A DNA stretch of 64,000 nucleotides from B30-G6 sp963701385 (GTDB lineage: Bacteria > Desulfobacterota > Desulfobacteria > Desulfobacterales > B30-G6), in contig CAVOZW010000027.1 in assembly GCA_963701385.1 (NCBI GenBank), positions 248,001 through 312,000 of the forward strand, read 5' to 3'. Positions 8,603 to 17,109 of the stretch are shown here, one piece after another. Within the stretch, counting starts at the first letter, position 1; each line of letters begins with the position of its first letter. The notes beneath the pieces are model-generated. The model had not been told where the DNA came from and made no database searches. It was given only the letters and a program-made list of their open reading frames with translations. Made by a program: the position numbers and the translations under genes.

Positions 8603-8658
8603 ATTAGACTGTCAGGCTGTTAGCTGCTAAATGCCTAACAGGCTAATGTCTTTAGTCT
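8603..8658. repeat. Intergenic GCTGTTAG-type inverted repeat
   Basis: The gap before gcvH carries an imperfect inverted repeat built from TTAGACTGTCAGGCTGTTAG and CTAACAGGCTAATGTCTTTAG-like arms around a short loop. Very similar GCTGTTAGGC/GCTAACAG pieces occur at 31145-31200. It could form a hairpin between the fusion gene and gcvH; no function is visible. Confidence 0.5.
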
Positions 8659-8698
8659 GATACTTCAAACCCAAAACGACTTTTTATAGGAGGCCGTT

Positions 8699-9097
8699 AT
8701 GAAAGAATTGAGTGAACTGACTTTTCCGGATGATGTCCTGTATACCGATGATCACGAATGGACAAAAAAGGAAAATGACGAAGCCGTCATCGGCATCAGC
8801 GACTATGCACAGGATCAACTGGGAGATATCGTTTTTGTTGAGCTTCCGCAGGCTGGTGAGACCTTCGAAAAGGGTGCCGAGTTCGGCACGGTGGAATCCG
8901 TCAAAGCGGTTTCCGAACTTTTCATGCCGGTGAGCGGTCAGATTGTCGCTGTCAATGACACACTGGACGACACACCGGAACTGGTCAACAGCGAGCCTTA
9001 CAGCGGGGGATGGATGGTACGGATCAAGCTCAGTGATTCATCCGAATTGGACCAATTGATGAACAAAAGCGCTTATCTCGACGCATTGAAAGGGTAA
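8699..9097 (+). CDS. gcvH: Glycine cleavage system H protein
   Basis: A 132-residue lipoyl carrier. TAGGAGG lies just upstream of the ATG. The motif GTVESVKAVSE places the lipoyl lysine at residue 69, and DHEWTKKENDEAVIGISDYA (about 18-37) is the standard family opening. It shuttles the aminomethyl group between the P and T proteins and is reoxidised by dihydrolipoamide dehydrogenase (L protein), which is not encoded in this window. It sits between the GcvT fusion and gcvPA. LipB and LipA, encoded just downstream, make its cofactor. Confidence 0.96.
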   Translation: MKELSELTFPDDVLYTDDHEWTKKENDEAVIGISDYAQDQLGDIVFVELPQAGETFEKGAEFGTVESVKAVSELFMPVSGQIVAVNDTLDDTPELVNSEPYSGGWMVRIKLSDSSELDQLMNKSAYLDALKG

Positions 9098-9101
9098 AAA
9101 C

Positions 9102-10436
9102 ATGCGATATTTACCACACACGCCAGAAGACATCGCCGATATGCTGAAAAAGATCGGTGCCAACAGCCTGGATGACCTGTTCACATCCATTCCAGAGAAC
9201 TGCCGCAGAAAAACAGCCCTCAATCTGCCGAATGCCATGACCGAGTGGGAACTGAACCGTCACATGAGCGGGCTGGCGGCACAGATGGCGATCTGCCCGG
9301 ATTACAAGGTCTTCATCGGTGCCGGCAGTTATGATCATTATATTCCGGAAGCGGTCAAGCAACTTGTGGGTCGGTCGGAGTTCTACACGGCTTACACCCC
9401 TTATCAGCCGGAAATGAGCCAGGGCACGCTTCAGGCCATTTACGAATACCAGACACTCACCACTCGCCTGCTGGGGTTGGACGTGGCCAATGCTTCCATG
9501 TATGACGGGGCTTCATCCCTGGCAGAAGCGCTCCTCATGTCCATTCGGATCACCCGGCGGAAAAAGGTGGCTATCTCCCGTCTCGTCCATCCGTTGTATC
9601 GGCAAGTGGTTCGAACCTACTTCGCCCCCACCGGGTTCGAGGTTGTGGAACTCCCTGTTCTGGACTCAGGCCAAACAGACATGGCCGGCCTCGAGGGTCT
9701 CGAGGCGTTTGCCGGCGTGGCAGTTCAATCACCCAACTATTTTGGCTGTATCGAAAACCTGGCGGCCATAGGAGATAAAATCCACGCCGATGACAAAACA
9801 CTCTTCATCGTTTCTTTCACAGAGCCCCTTGCTTATGGCATTTTAAAGAACCCAGGCAGTCTCGGCGCCGACATTGCCTGCGGTGAAGGACAGAGCCTCG
9901 GAATACCCAGATCTTTCGGCGGTCCCGGTCTCGGCATGTTCGCAGCCAAAAAGGCCTATACGAGAAATATGCCCGGCCGGCTGGTGGGTCAGACCCAAGA
10001 CTTGGATGGCAAACGAGGCTTTGTATTGACGCTCTCCACCAGAGAGCAACATATTCGCCGGGAAAAGGCCACGTCGAACATCTGTTCCAATCAGGGCTTG
10101 TGTGCCGTGGCTGCTGCCATGTATATGGCGGCCCTGGGCGGCACCGGCATTCGGAAACTGGCCGCCTTGAATCACGACAAAACCGCTTATCTGCAAAATG
10201 CCTTGAAAACCGCCGGGTTCGAACTCCCTTTTGACGCTCCTGTATTCAACGAATTTGTCGTCCGTTTTCCAGAGAGTTTTAAGGACACCTATGCAACCCT
10301 GCTGGCCAAAAAAGTGGTCCCCGGACTTTCACTGGCACCCGATTATCCGGAGTTTCCCGATCACTATCTGTTATGTGCCACAGAAACCATGGACAAGGCG
10401 GATATGGACCTGCTGGTCAAGGAGGTGACATCATGA
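9102..10436 (+). CDS. gcvPA: Glycine dehydrogenase (decarboxylating) subunit 1
   Basis: A 444-residue protein matching the N-terminal half of P protein in organisms with split GcvP. It begins RYLPHTPEDIADMLKKIGA and contains YTPYQPEMSQGTLQAIYEYQ and TREQHIRREKATSNICSNQG, which are typical of subunit 1. It pairs with GcvPB to form the PLP-dependent decarboxylase that loads glycine onto GcvH. It starts 4 bases after gcvH and overlaps gcvPB by ATGA, so the genes are translationally coupled. Confidence 0.95.
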   Translation: MRYLPHTPEDIADMLKKIGANSLDDLFTSIPENCRRKTALNLPNAMTEWELNRHMSGLAAQMAICPDYKVFIGAGSYDHYIPEAVKQLVGRSEFYTAYTPYQPEMSQGTLQAIYEYQTLTTRLLGLDVANASMYDGASSLAEALLMSIRITRRKKVAISRLVHPLYRQVVRTYFAPTGFEVVELPVLDSGQTDMAGLEGLEAFAGVAVQSPNYFGCIENLAAIGDKIHADDKTLFIVSFTEPLAYGILKNPGSLGADIACGEGQSLGIPRSFGGPGLGMFAAKKAYTRNMPGRLVGQTQDLDGKRGFVLTLSTREQHIRREKATSNICSNQGLCAVAAAMYMAALGGTGIRKLAALNHDKTAYLQNALKTAGFELPFDAPVFNEFVVRFPESFKDTYATLLAKKVVPGLSLAPDYPEFPDHYLLCATETMDKADMDLLVKEVTS

Positions 10437-11887
10437 AGGAAATGGTCGGAACCACCGGTTTGATACTCAATGAGCCCCTTTTGTGGGAAAAAGGCAAAAA
10501 AGGACGGACCGGGTTCTCATTGCCCACTAGCGATGTCCCCTCATCCCCCCTGGCTGAGGAGCTGATGGGAAAGGGGCCTGATTTCCCCGACCTGAGCGAG
10601 GTTGAAGTCATAAGACATTACACCCGTCTTTCCACCTGGAACTTCGGGGTTGACAGCGGCCTGTATCCCCTGGGGTCCTGTACCATGAAGTACAACCCCA
10701 AAACCAACGAACGTCAGGCATCTCTGCCAGGCATCGCCCAGGCCCATCCCCTGCTGCCACCCGAACTGGCACAGGGTGTGCTCAAAATCATGTTTGACCT
10801 CCAGAAACATTTGGCTGAAATCACAGGTCTCCCGGCCGTCACCTTGCAGCCGGCAGCCGGTGCCCAGGGAGAACTCACCGGCATGCTACTGTTTTACGCT
10901 TTTCACATGAAAAACAAAGCAAGACGAACCAAGATCCTCATACCGGACACGGCCCACGGCACCAACCCGGCCAGTGCCGCCCTGTGTGGATTCCAATCGA
11001 TTCCCCTTGCCTCCAATGCCCAGGGAATTCTTTCACCCGACGATGTGGATGCCCTCATGGATGACGATACAGCCGGCATCATGGTCACGAATCCAAATAC
11101 ACTGGGTCTCTTTGAAGAGAATATCAAACAGATATCGGATATCGTACATGCCAAAGGCGGCCTGGTATACGCAGACGGCGCCAATATGAACGCCGTGATG
11201 GGTATGGTCAACATGGCGGACCTCGGTGTGGATGTCCTGCACCTCAATCTCCACAAAACCTTTTCAACCCCTCATGGTGGCGGTGGCCCGGGCAGCGGAC
11301 CGGTTTGTGTCAATAAAAAAATTGAACCCTTTCTCCCGGTGCCCAGGGTGGTTCGGATCCATGACCGCTATGAACTTGCTTATGATTTCCCTGAATCGAT
11401 TGGCAAAGTTCACGCTTTCTATGGAAACTTCGGAATCCAAACGCGAGCCTACGCCTATATTCTTTCCATGGGCGACCAGTTGAAAACAGCGAGTCAGCTG
11501 GCGGTATTGAACGCCAATTATCTGAAAGAAAGTCTGCGGGATATATTTCACTTACCCTACGACAGACCCTGTATGCACGAATGTGTCTTTACGGATAAGC
11601 ATCAACAGGCACACAAGGTAACCACATTAGACATCGCCAAGCGTCTGATCGACTACGGTTTTCATCCACCCACCATCTATTTTCCTCTCGTGGTGCAGGG
11701 CGCATTGATGATGGAGCCCACTGAAACGGAAACCAAAGAAGATCTCGATCTTTTTATTGAGGCTTTGCGGCAGATTGCCCAGGAAGCCGAAAACAATCCA
11801 GAACTGCTGTTGCAAGCCCCGGTCAAAACAAAGGTCCGGCGGCTGGATGAAACCATGGCCGCGCGAAAACCCTGTCTGGCCGGATAG
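10433..11887 (+). CDS. gcvPB: Glycine dehydrogenase (decarboxylating) subunit 2
   Basis: A 484-residue PLP subunit. The ATG at 10433 overlaps the gcvPA stop (ATGA) and has GGAGGTGA upstream; a start 20 codons earlier would lie inside gcvPA and is rejected. Motifs: GLYPLGSCTMKYNPK, IPDTAHGTNPASAALCGF and the PLP-binding LHLNLHKTFSTPHGGGGPG (Lys about 275). It holds the active-site lysine of glycine decarboxylase and completes the P protein with GcvPA. A 100-base gap separates it from lipB, which probably belongs to the same transcript. Confidence 0.96.
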   Translation: MKEMVGTTGLILNEPLLWEKGKKGRTGFSLPTSDVPSSPLAEELMGKGPDFPDLSEVEVIRHYTRLSTWNFGVDSGLYPLGSCTMKYNPKTNERQASLPGIAQAHPLLPPELAQGVLKIMFDLQKHLAEITGLPAVTLQPAAGAQGELTGMLLFYAFHMKNKARRTKILIPDTAHGTNPASAALCGFQSIPLASNAQGILSPDDVDALMDDDTAGIMVTNPNTLGLFEENIKQISDIVHAKGGLVYADGANMNAVMGMVNMADLGVDVLHLNLHKTFSTPHGGGGPGSGPVCVNKKIEPFLPVPRVVRIHDRYELAYDFPESIGKVHAFYGNFGIQTRAYAYILSMGDQLKTASQLAVLNANYLKESLRDIFHLPYDRPCMHECVFTDKHQQAHKVTTLDIAKRLIDYGFHPPTIYFPLVVQGALMMEPTETETKEDLDLFIEALRQIAQEAENNPELLLQAPVKTKVRRLDETMAARKPCLAG

Positions 11888-11989
11888 TCCGGATGCTCTG
11901 ATTGGTGTGTGCATCATGATCGTTGGTTGAAATACCATGATAAATAGAAAATCGCTTGTCACGTTTCATGAAACAGTCGGGTTCGTCCG

Positions 11990-12697
11990 ATGATAGAGCA
12001 ACGGCCTGCCGCAGCGATCCAATCCTTCTGGTGCCTGGATCTCCATACCATGAACTACCCAGAAGCCTGGGAACTCCAACAGGCCGTTGTGAAGGCCAGA
12101 ATTGAAAAGAAATTGTCCTCGGATGTCATCCTGATCCTGGAACACACCCCAGTTTTTACACTGGGTCGCAGAGGTGGATCGGAAAACCTGACCGTATCGG
12201 AGGCTTTTTTGAAAAAATCGGGCATCCAGGTCATTCAGGTGGAAAGGGGCGGGGATATCACCTACCACGGCCCCGGCCAGATGGTGGTCTATCCGATCCT
12301 GGATCTGGATCGTCGACGACTCGGCATCACGGAACTGGTCTTTATGCTCGAAGAAATCATGATCCGCGTGTCCGGCGCTGTCGGCGTCAAGGCGGATCGC
12401 AACCATAGAAACCGCGGTGTCTGGGTCGCCAACAAAAAGCTTGGCAGCATTGGCCTCGCTGTTCGAAAGGGAATCAGCTTTCACGGCATGGCACTGAACG
12501 TCAACCTTTCCATGACGCCCTTCGAATGGATCCATCCCTGTGGTCTCATGAACATCTCCATGACGTCCCTCGCAATGGAACTGCCCAAAGGGCCTTCCAT
12601 GCAACACGTGCGGGAACTGACAAAGCAGCATTTAGGGGATGTTTTTGGGCGGCGTTTGGAGGAGGTATCGCGGGAAACCTTGGACGGGAAGCTTTAA
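11990..12697 (+). CDS. lipB: Octanoyl-[acyl-carrier-protein]:protein N-octanoyltransferase
   Basis: A 235-residue LipB. Seen: ILEHTPVFTLGRRGG, the family signature RGGDITYHGPGQMVVYPILD, and the acyl-Cys motif WIHPCGL with the upstream lysine in KKLGSIGLAVRKGISFHG. It moves octanoyl from acyl carrier protein to lipoyl domains, here chiefly GcvH, and LipA then inserts sulfur. The ATG at 11990 has no strong ribosome site; a start at the Met about 20 codons later is less likely because the preceding residues are usual for the family. It lies 37 bases before lipA. Confidence 0.94.
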   Translation: MIEQRPAAAIQSFWCLDLHTMNYPEAWELQQAVVKARIEKKLSSDVILILEHTPVFTLGRRGGSENLTVSEAFLKKSGIQVIQVERGGDITYHGPGQMVVYPILDLDRRRLGITELVFMLEEIMIRVSGAVGVKADRNHRNRGVWVANKKLGSIGLAVRKGISFHGMALNVNLSMTPFEWIHPCGLMNISMTSLAMELPKGPSMQHVRELTKQHLGDVFGRRLEEVSRETLDGKL

Positions 12698-12734
12698 ATA
12701 TTTGCCTTGCAATGGCTTATGGAGTACCGAGATT

Positions 12735-13604
12735 ATGTCCCAACCAACATCAAAATTGAAAAAACCTGCCTGGCTGAAACGGCGTCTGCCTTCGGGACCT
12801 GGTTTTGAAAAAGTTCGAGCACTCATCGACAATTGCCACCTGCACACGGTTTGCCAGGAAGCCAAGTGCCCTAACATCTGGGAATGTTTTTCCCGGGAAA
12901 CCGCCACCTTCCTCATATTGGGAGACCGCTGCACCCGAAATTGCCGATTCTGCGCCGTCGCTCATGGTCCCCAAGGCCCGCCCGACCCGGACGAACCCGG
13001 TCATGTGGCCTCTGCGGTTCAGCAACTGAAACTTGCCTACGTGGTCATCACCTCCGTGACCCGGGATGATCTACCGGACGGTGGTGCAGAACATTTTGCA
13101 CAAACCATTCTGGCGGTAAGGGACAAATGTCCAGGGGTTGGTATCGAAGTGCTGATTCCAGACTTCCAGGGAAAACGACATGCATGGCAGACCGTTCTTG
13201 ACGCAGGACCCGATGTTCTGAATCATAACATGGAAACCGTCAAACGTCTTTACCCAACCGTCAGACCGGAAGCGGATTACCAACGATCTATAGACCTTAT
13301 CCGATATGTGGCGGACAACAACAAGGCCATCTCTACCAAATCCGGACTCATGCTCGGTCTGGGAGAAACAAGGAAGGAAGTTGTGGTGGCCCTTGCAGAC
13401 CTGGTCCAGGCGGGGTGTCGTATCCTCACCCTGGGACAGTATCTGCAACCGTCCGCAGCACATCTTCCGGTGGCCCGTTATGTACCACCGGAAGAATTCA
13501 AGGAATTGAAAAAAATTGGCCTGGAAATCGGCTTCCAGGAAGTTGCCGCCGAACCCTTTGTCCGCAGTTCCTATCGGGCCAAGGAATTATTTGAGGGTAA
13601 GTAG
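12735..13604 (+). CDS. lipA: Lipoyl synthase (radical SAM)
   Basis: A 289-residue lipoyl synthase. The start at 12735 gives MSQPTSKLKKPAWLKRRLPS; the open frame extends 32 codons upstream into lipB but those residues do not fit. The auxiliary cluster motif CQEAKCPNIWEC (CX4CX5C) and the radical-SAM motif CTRNCRFC (CX3CX2C) are intact, as is TSVTRDDLPDGGAEHFA. It inserts two sulfurs into octanoyl-GcvH. A fragment of a second lipA 3' end lies at 16850-16935. The gene ends tail-to-tail, 10 bases from the nitroreductase. Confidence 0.96.
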   Translation: MSQPTSKLKKPAWLKRRLPSGPGFEKVRALIDNCHLHTVCQEAKCPNIWECFSRETATFLILGDRCTRNCRFCAVAHGPQGPPDPDEPGHVASAVQQLKLAYVVITSVTRDDLPDGGAEHFAQTILAVRDKCPGVGIEVLIPDFQGKRHAWQTVLDAGPDVLNHNMETVKRLYPTVRPEADYQRSIDLIRYVADNNKAISTKSGLMLGLGETRKEVVVALADLVQAGCRILTLGQYLQPSAAHLPVARYVPPEEFKELKKIGLEIGFQEVAAEPFVRSSYRAKELFEGK

Positions 13605-13614
13605 AAGCCATTCC

Positions 13615-14439
13615 CTACTTCCAGTGAATCACGGGTGCTTTCCTCTCTGGCAATCGATGATATTTATACTTGGGATACCCGATCATCATCGGATAGAACC
13701 AGGTGTGTCCCTCGGGCAGACCCATGGATTCCACCAGCGCGGGTGTAGCCAGCATGGCCCCGCGGAGCAACCCGGCCCAGCAGGTGCCAACACCCAGGGG
13801 TAGGGCGGCCAGTTCCAGATAAGCCAGAGCGATGCTCAAATCCACCAGGCCGTTGGTGTTCTCTTTGGGAGCGGTTGGAACGATGAGGGTCTGGGCTGTG
13901 CGCAGGATGCCGTCGTAGCCTATGGCCCAGCGGGCCACCACCGGGCGGAAGTAATCTGCCGCCGGAGAGTCGGGTTGGGCTTCGATAACCCGTTCCATCC
14001 AGTTGATGGTTTCACGGGATAGCAATTCCAAATTGTCCCGCCCTTCAATTACGGTCCAATGAAGGTTCTGGGCGTTGCTGGCCGTGGGAGCATAGCGGGC
14101 TGTATTGATCAACTGTTCGAGGGTCCCCCGATCCATGGCCTTGTCCTTGAACCATCGGATAGATCGCCGCGAGCGGAGGAACTGTTTGGCCTGATCCCAG
14201 GACAGGACCAGGTCTTTTTCTATCTCAGGGCAGTCTTCAATAGCCACCCCGGTCACACTCAAGGCACCGTGAGGGCAGACAGCCACGCAGTGTCCACAGG
14301 CCATGCAGTTGACTTCATCAGCCTGTGCGAGTTGAGGGAAGCTCTTGTCATCTTCCTGAATGATAATCCCTCTGGGGCATTCGGCCGCACAGATTCCATC
14401 CTGTTTGCATTTGGTTTCGTCAATCGTCAGGAATGCCAT
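13615..14439 (-). CDS. Nitroreductase family protein with N-terminal 2[4Fe-4S] ferredoxin domain
   Basis: A 274-residue protein. Residues 1-60 are a two-cluster ferredoxin domain with CKQDGICAAECPRG and CMACGHCVAVCPHGAL. From about residue 90 it is a nitroreductase-fold FMN domain (RRSIRWFKDKAMDRGTLEQL, NTARYAPTASNAQNLHWTVI, GVGTCWAGLLRGAM). GGAGAAA precedes the ATG. Such fusions are common in strict anaerobes and are thought to move electrons from ferredoxin to an unknown acceptor. It stands alone on the minus strand, tail-to-tail with lipA. Confidence 0.9.
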   Translation of the reverse strand: MAFLTIDETKCKQDGICAAECPRGIIIQEDDKSFPQLAQADEVNCMACGHCVAVCPHGALSVTGVAIEDCPEIEKDLVLSWDQAKQFLRSRRSIRWFKDKAMDRGTLEQLINTARYAPTASNAQNLHWTVIEGRDNLELLSRETINWMERVIEAQPDSPAADYFRPVVARWAIGYDGILRTAQTLIVPTAPKENTNGLVDLSIALAYLELAALPLGVGTCWAGLLRGAMLATPALVESMGLPEGHTWFYPMMIGYPKYKYHRLPERKAPVIHWK

Positions 14440-14505
14440 ACGTTTCTCCTTATGTAGTTGTTGAGACCAACGCTGTTAAAGCGGTTGTCATATGGTTCCG
14501 TTTGC

Positions 14506-14901
14506 TCATGATAAAAAACTCCGGCGGGTGACGGCAAACAACCGGTCTTCTGTTTGAAGCGAGTTAGCGATCGTTAATGGTTGTTCCTCGTTATCAACGA
14601 TATCGATACCAAAACCCGACATGGATGGACGGGCAAACGCTATGTGGCGGCAGGGCTTGTTTTCTGCTACGACACAGCACTTTTCTTGATCGTCACAAAA
14701 CAATTCCTTACATGATCCGCCGGCAAACGCTTTTGCTTTTTCAAAACCCATTTCGATAGCCTTTTGCTCTACCGCTGCCACAATCTGATGAAGCAGCTGC
14801 ATGACACCCTTGCGTTCGTCGGAGAACATGACGGATGTCGGTAATTCTACACTTCTTTCTGATCCTCCACCTTGAATCGTTGATTGCCCGACAAGATCCA
14901 T
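14506..14901 (-). pseudogene. DUF2284-like metal-binding protein, N-terminally truncated remnant
   Basis: The 131-codon frame contains AFAGGSCKELFCDDQEKCC, then NKPCRHIAFARPSMSGFGID, which match the C-terminal half of DUF2284 putative metal-binding proteins. The N-terminal half with its cysteine motif is missing. The first ATG lies within the tail of the adjacent peroxiredoxin-like fragment, so the present start is probably accidental. Truncation rather than a short family member is my reading. Confidence 0.55.
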
Positions 14902-14905
14902 GTCT

Positions 14906-15088
14906 TCACTTCACCAGAGACGCAAGTTCTTTCACAATTTCCGACGGCTCCGGACGGTGGGTGTAATCGGGGTTGGCCTCGGCACTGAGCACATTCCCCT
15001 TTTGGTCCAAAATAAACCGGCCCGGTATGGGCAGGGACCACAGATCGTTGCCGTTAAATCTGACCAGGTCTATTCCGATACGAAACCG
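14906..15088 (-). pseudogene. Peroxiredoxin-like (AhpC/TSA) C-terminal remnant
   Basis: A frame open from just after a TGA (15089-15091) to a TGA at 14906 encodes RFRIGIDLVRFNGNDLWSLP, then GRFILDQKGNVLSAEANPDY and THRPEPSEIVKELASLVK. This is the C-terminal 60 residues of peroxiredoxin-like proteins (FNGND, then P-PDYTHRPEP). No start codon or catalytic cysteine part is present. It begins directly after the stop of the CAP-domain lipoprotein gene, as if that gene or a deletion removed the rest. Confidence 0.6.
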
Positions 15089-15091
15089 TCA

Positions 15092-15688
15092 TTATTCGAA
15101 ATTCTGAACCGACCAAACGTCGCCGGAGTCGGTTGTGTAAACACCGCACGCCACCTTGGTGTAAGTTGTGCTGGACATGTTAATGTAGTGGCCGTGTTCA
15201 TTGAAGTCCTCTCCGGGGCCCTCGTCCCACATCATTTGCAGGCAACCGTCCACGATGCTGGCCTCGGACCCCCATCCGGGACATTCGTTCTGGGCCCATC
15301 CCCTCGGTGTACAAATGTCTTCTCTGAACCCGGCATGGACGCCGTTGGTCGAATCGTACGCGGCGTGTTCGTCCGCACAGGCTTCCCCGTCGGTCCAGCG
15401 ATCGAGTGGGGGCAGGCATTGACAGTCCCATCTAAATTGGTTGATTCGCGCGACGCAATCTGCTTCAAAATTGCCGCTGTCGGGTACGGGACCGGGGGTA
15501 CATCCGGCAATGGGTTCGGCGAGTGGACCATCCGTGCAATCCGCTGTATCGTTGCCATCGCCGTTCGAATCACCAGAGAAATCTCCCACGTCTGTGGAAC
15601 CAGAACCGCTTGGTTCGCACCCCAGAAGTACGACGCCAAACAAAACCACCACAGCCACCAATATCATTCCGTATTTGGTATTCCGCAT
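15092..15688 (-). CDS. CAP/SCP-domain lipoprotein, cysteine-rich
   Basis: A 198-residue protein. The N-terminus is a lipoprotein signal ending in VLLGC (Cys about 24), followed by an Asp/Gly/Ser-rich linker to about residue 60. The rest is a CAP/SCP domain: CVARINQFRWDCQCLPP, then EDFNEHGHYINMSSTTYTKV and a final GDVWSVQNFE; GHYxNM is the family hallmark. At least ten cysteines in the domain suggest disulfides, so it acts outside the cytoplasm. Bacterial CAP proteins have no settled function. GGGAGG precedes the ATG. It stands between gene remnants, which hints at recent arrival. Confidence 0.8.
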   Translation of the reverse strand: MRNTKYGMILVAVVVLFGVVLLGCEPSGSGSTDVGDFSGDSNGDGNDTADCTDGPLAEPIAGCTPGPVPDSGNFEADCVARINQFRWDCQCLPPLDRWTDGEACADEHAAYDSTNGVHAGFREDICTPRGWAQNECPGWGSEASIVDGCLQMMWDEGPGEDFNEHGHYINMSSTTYTKVACGVYTTDSGDVWSVQNFE

Positions 15689-16109
15689 CCAGGTCCTCCC
15701 TATGTTTGTCGCAAATCAACGGCACATCGCTCTAGGTTGTCACAACTGCAGGAGCGGGTTATGCTTGGCAATAAAGCTCACGTCATACCAAAAAAGACTC
15801 CGGGGGTTCGTTGCAGACCCGGGCAACTGTTTCAGTTATTTAGAAGTGGTTTCAAAACCCCATCCATAGGGGTTGCTATAAATGATTGATATGTCTTTTT
15901 AAAAAAATAGGCAATTGGCGCCTCTCAGCACTGGCTATGCCCGCTTTCGGTCCTGAACAGGGAATCATGGTGGATGGTAAAATCCGACTCACCCATCATA
16001 CTTTATTTAAAATACACATTGAACGCGAAATGACAAGGCGTCGCCGGTGGTTTCGACATCTGTTGATTCATCTGTTACCTGTAAACGCATATAATCAGTC
16101 ATCACACGG
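15689..16109. other. Intergenic region without recognised genes
   Basis: About 420 bases upstream of the CAP lipoprotein gene. It contains a short hairpin AACCCC/GGGGTT near 15858-15876 and an A/T run near 15893-15908. No riboswitch or RNA gene was recognised and no open frame looks coding. Confidence 0.5.
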
Positions 16110-16364
16110 TTAGTCACTGGTGTTATGGTTTCTTCTTCCAGGCGGGTTGTCAGGACGCAAAACCAGTTGGTCGCCCTGCTCCTCGCAGGTGCCTGTGACC
16201 GTGTCACCGGCAGATTTTCCTTCGCAGGCAGTAAAAGCCTCCGGAGGCGGACCTTGGTGCCTTCGGGCATTTTCCTGGGATAGGGCGGTATTTCCAAAAG
16301 AACTGAAAATCATAAGGATTCCCGCCAGAGCGATAACCATGGCTGTTTTTTTTGTGATGTTCAT
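16110..16364 (-). CDS. Small secreted protein, PPPEAFTACEGKSAGD type
   Basis: An 84-residue protein with TAGGAG upstream of its ATG. Residues 1-29 form a signal peptide (MNITKKTAMVIALAGILMIF, cleavage probably after ALS). The mature part has PPPEAFTACEGKSAGDTVTG, then TCEEQGDQLVLRP, a motif set I have seen in many short exported proteins of unknown function. Two conserved cysteines could form a disulfide. It is divergent from the broken response regulator at 16584; a regulatory link is possible but only inferred. Confidence 0.7.
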   Translation of the reverse strand: MNITKKTAMVIALAGILMIFSSFGNTALSQENARRHQGPPPEAFTACEGKSAGDTVTGTCEEQGDQLVLRPDNPPGRRNHNTSD

Positions 16365-16583
16365 TGAATTGTTCTCCTATTGCTGTTGTTTTCCGGTCCT
16401 TTCCTCACCGGGTTGGGTATAAGATAATCCAGGAATGTAAAGATTGTTTGTCGTTTGGGGTCAAAATTGTAAAGGTTGTGTAAAATGGTTTGCCCTGGGA
16501 TTTGAGAGCGTATAAAAATAAGACGCCATTTGATGATAAACGGTGGGAATGCCCATGGCCCATCCAGAGATTGGGTGTAGCGT

Positions 16584-16849
16584 ATGAAAATTCTGATTGT
16601 CGATGATGACAAAAAACTGTGCCGGCTGGTGGCGGACTACCTGGAGCCCATGGGATATGAAACTGCGGTGGCCCACAACGGCGCTCAAGGGCTGCAGATG
16701 ATTCGCGAAGGGGACTACCAGGCGGTGATCCTGGACGTCATGATGCCGGGCATGGACGGCTTCGAGGTGTTGAAACGGCTGCGCAATGAATCCGACATCC
16801 CTGTTCTAATGCTCACAGCAAGGGGTGAGGATAATTTTATATTGCCTAT
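16584..16849 (+). pseudogene. OmpR-type response regulator, truncated in the receiver domain
   Basis: The start MKILIVDDDKKLCRLVADYL and the phosphorylation site AVILDVMMPGMDGFEVLKRL are intact, up to DIPVLMLTARGEDN (about residue 84). After this the family match stops abruptly and the DNA becomes a copy of the lipA 3' end. The last receiver strand with its conserved Lys and the whole DNA-binding domain are missing. The frame runs on to 16970 by chance. A partner kinase is absent, so this is a relic of a two-component operon. Confidence 0.8.
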
Positions 16850-16935
16850 AAAATTGGCCTGGAAATCGGCTTCCAGGAAGTTGTCGCCGAACCTTTGTTC
16901 ACAGCGTTTATCGGGCCAAGGAGCTGTTCAAAATG
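16850..16935 (+). pseudogene. Duplicated fragment of the lipA 3' end
   Basis: The DNA closely matches 13512-13595 inside lipA: both carry IGLEIGFQEVxAEPFV and YRAKELF. There are scattered substitutions and a one-base deletion (GAACCCTTT becomes GAACCTTT) that shifts the frame. There is no similarity upstream of 16850. The fragment is joined to a truncated response regulator, so it marks a recombination or deletion joint involving a second, diverged lipA. Confidence 0.8.
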
Positions 16936-17011
16936 ACGCGCGGGGGGAGGGGTGGGCGGCATCAGCATAGCATGTTCAGCTTCTGAGAAAGATGGGGCAC
17001 AAGGGGTCGAG

Positions 17012-17109
17012 GATCGCGAATCGCGATCGGATAAGGGGCGGACACGAACCCGTTAACCCGAATACCCACTCGAACCCTGGAATCCCTGGCCCCTTGCACC
17101 CTGGTCTTA
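17012..17109. repeat. Palindrome and G-rich 8-base-type repeats after the rubrerythrin stop
   Basis: On the minus strand, right after the rubrerythrin stop, the DNA reads as G-rich units such as GGGTGCAA, GGGATTCCA, GGGTTCGA and GGGTTAAC (17109 down to about 17050). Further on, GATCGCGA-A-TCGCGATC (17012-17028) is a perfect 8-1-8 palindrome. The G-rich part resembles those at 36290-36313 and 63695-63728. Confidence 0.55.

Noticed and set aside
11966..12631. 221-codon open frame on the minus strand
   Set aside because: Antisense to lipB.
14900..15889. 329-codon open frame on the plus strand
   Set aside because: Antisense to the CAP lipoprotein gene, which has a lipobox and a good ribosome site.
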